Source: Chloroflexota bacterium (GTDB lineage: Bacteria > Chloroflexota > Dehalococcoidia > SM23-28-2 > RBG-16-64-32). From it: a stretch of 12,427 bases of DNA. The position numbers and the translations under genes were made by a program. A model generated the notes under the pieces. The model was not told the DNA's origin, made no database searches, and was given only the letters and a program-made list of their open reading frames with translations. Below are positions 12,255-12,427 of the stretch, piece after piece. The stretch lies in contig VBJT01000154.1 in NCBI GenBank assembly GCA_005880075.1, positions 1-12,427 on the forward strand. Direction: 5' to 3'. Positions within the stretch are counted from its first letter, which is position 1; each line of letters starts with the position of its first letter.

Positions 12255-12427
12255 ATGAAGTACACCCGATGGTGGGTGCTGCCGCTGTTCTTGGCGGCTA
12301 TCGTGATGATGGTGGGATGTGGGGACAACAATAAGAGCGGAGGAGCGACACAGACCGCTGTCCGCACGCAGTCGTCTACGTCTGCGAGCGCGCTCGTGGC
12401 TTTCGACTGCAACGCGACGTATCTGGC
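12255..12427 (+). CDS. Lipoprotein downstream of B12 riboswitch, N-terminal fragment
   Basis: Only 57 complete codons are present; the gene runs off the right edge. ATG 12255 has GGGAGGT 6 nt upstream. The leader is MKYTRWW, a hydrophobic stretch (VLPLFLAAIVMM) and a lipobox with Cys22 (MVGCG), so the product is a secreted lipoprotein of the general Sec type, without twin arginines. A low-complexity Ser/Thr/Ala linker follows, and then VAFDCNATYLA. The B12 riboswitch in front suggests a cobalamin, cobalt or corrinoid uptake component such as a BtuF-like binding protein. Too little sequence is present to identify a family, and the usual BtuF N-terminal motif is not seen. Confidence 0.8.
   Translation, partial: MKYTRWWVLPLFLAAIVMMVGCGDNNKSGGATQTAVRTQSSTSASALVAFDCNATYL

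Overview
The window is GC-rich, gene-dense bacterial DNA. It contains no rRNA, tRNA, CRISPR array, transposase or phage gene that I can recognise. Three things suggest a Gram-positive-like, high-GC lineage: a GAAC-N4-GTTC type SOS box at lexA, very long twin-arginine lipoprotein substrate-binding proteins with an SRRRLL...GCGG leader, and a cyclic-di-AMP riboswitch. I favour Chloroflexota (a Dehalococcoidia-like group), with deep-branching Actinomycetota as the alternative. This assignment is inferred from style and is not proven.

Layout. (1) 1-1657: on the minus strand, the N-terminal 276 residues of a peptide-type ABC ATPase run off the left edge. It has its own extended -10 promoter. Upstream, also on minus, lies lexA with a strong TTGACA-N17-TAGACT promoter overlaid by up to three LexA-box-like sites. 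(2) 1627-3237, plus: a PIG-L/LmbE-type deacetylase followed 7 nt later by a fumarylacetoacetate-hydrolase-family enzyme, probably one operon, diverging from lexA. (3) 3265-4155, minus: a small hypothetical protein and a 68-residue zinc ribbon. The zinc ribbon sits behind a roughly 200-nt leader holding a cyclic-di-AMP (ydaO/yuaA class) riboswitch and a terminator-like hairpin. (4) 4227-10361, plus: a peptide/nickel-type ABC import operon with two permeases and two tandem, closely related substrate-binding lipoproteins. The second binding-protein gene has lost about 40 bp near its 3' end, so its conserved C-terminus is out of frame. (5) 10398-11195, minus: an SDR-family protein that lacks the usual YxxxK pair. 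(6) 11288-11833, plus: an unrecognised membrane-anchored exported protein. (7) 11908-12427, plus: a promoter, a cobalamin riboswitch, a terminator and the first 57 codons of a lipoprotein gene.

How the parts fit. The permease/binding-protein operon has no ATPase of its own in the window, while the ATPase at the left edge is of the matching DppD/OppD class; the two may form one transporter but this is not proven. The PIG-L and FAH enzymes look like a catabolic or salvage pair of unknown substrate. The two most distinctive elements are regulatory RNAs: a cyclic-di-AMP riboswitch whose immediate target is a tiny zinc-ribbon protein, and a B12 riboswitch in front of a lipoprotein cut by the window edge.
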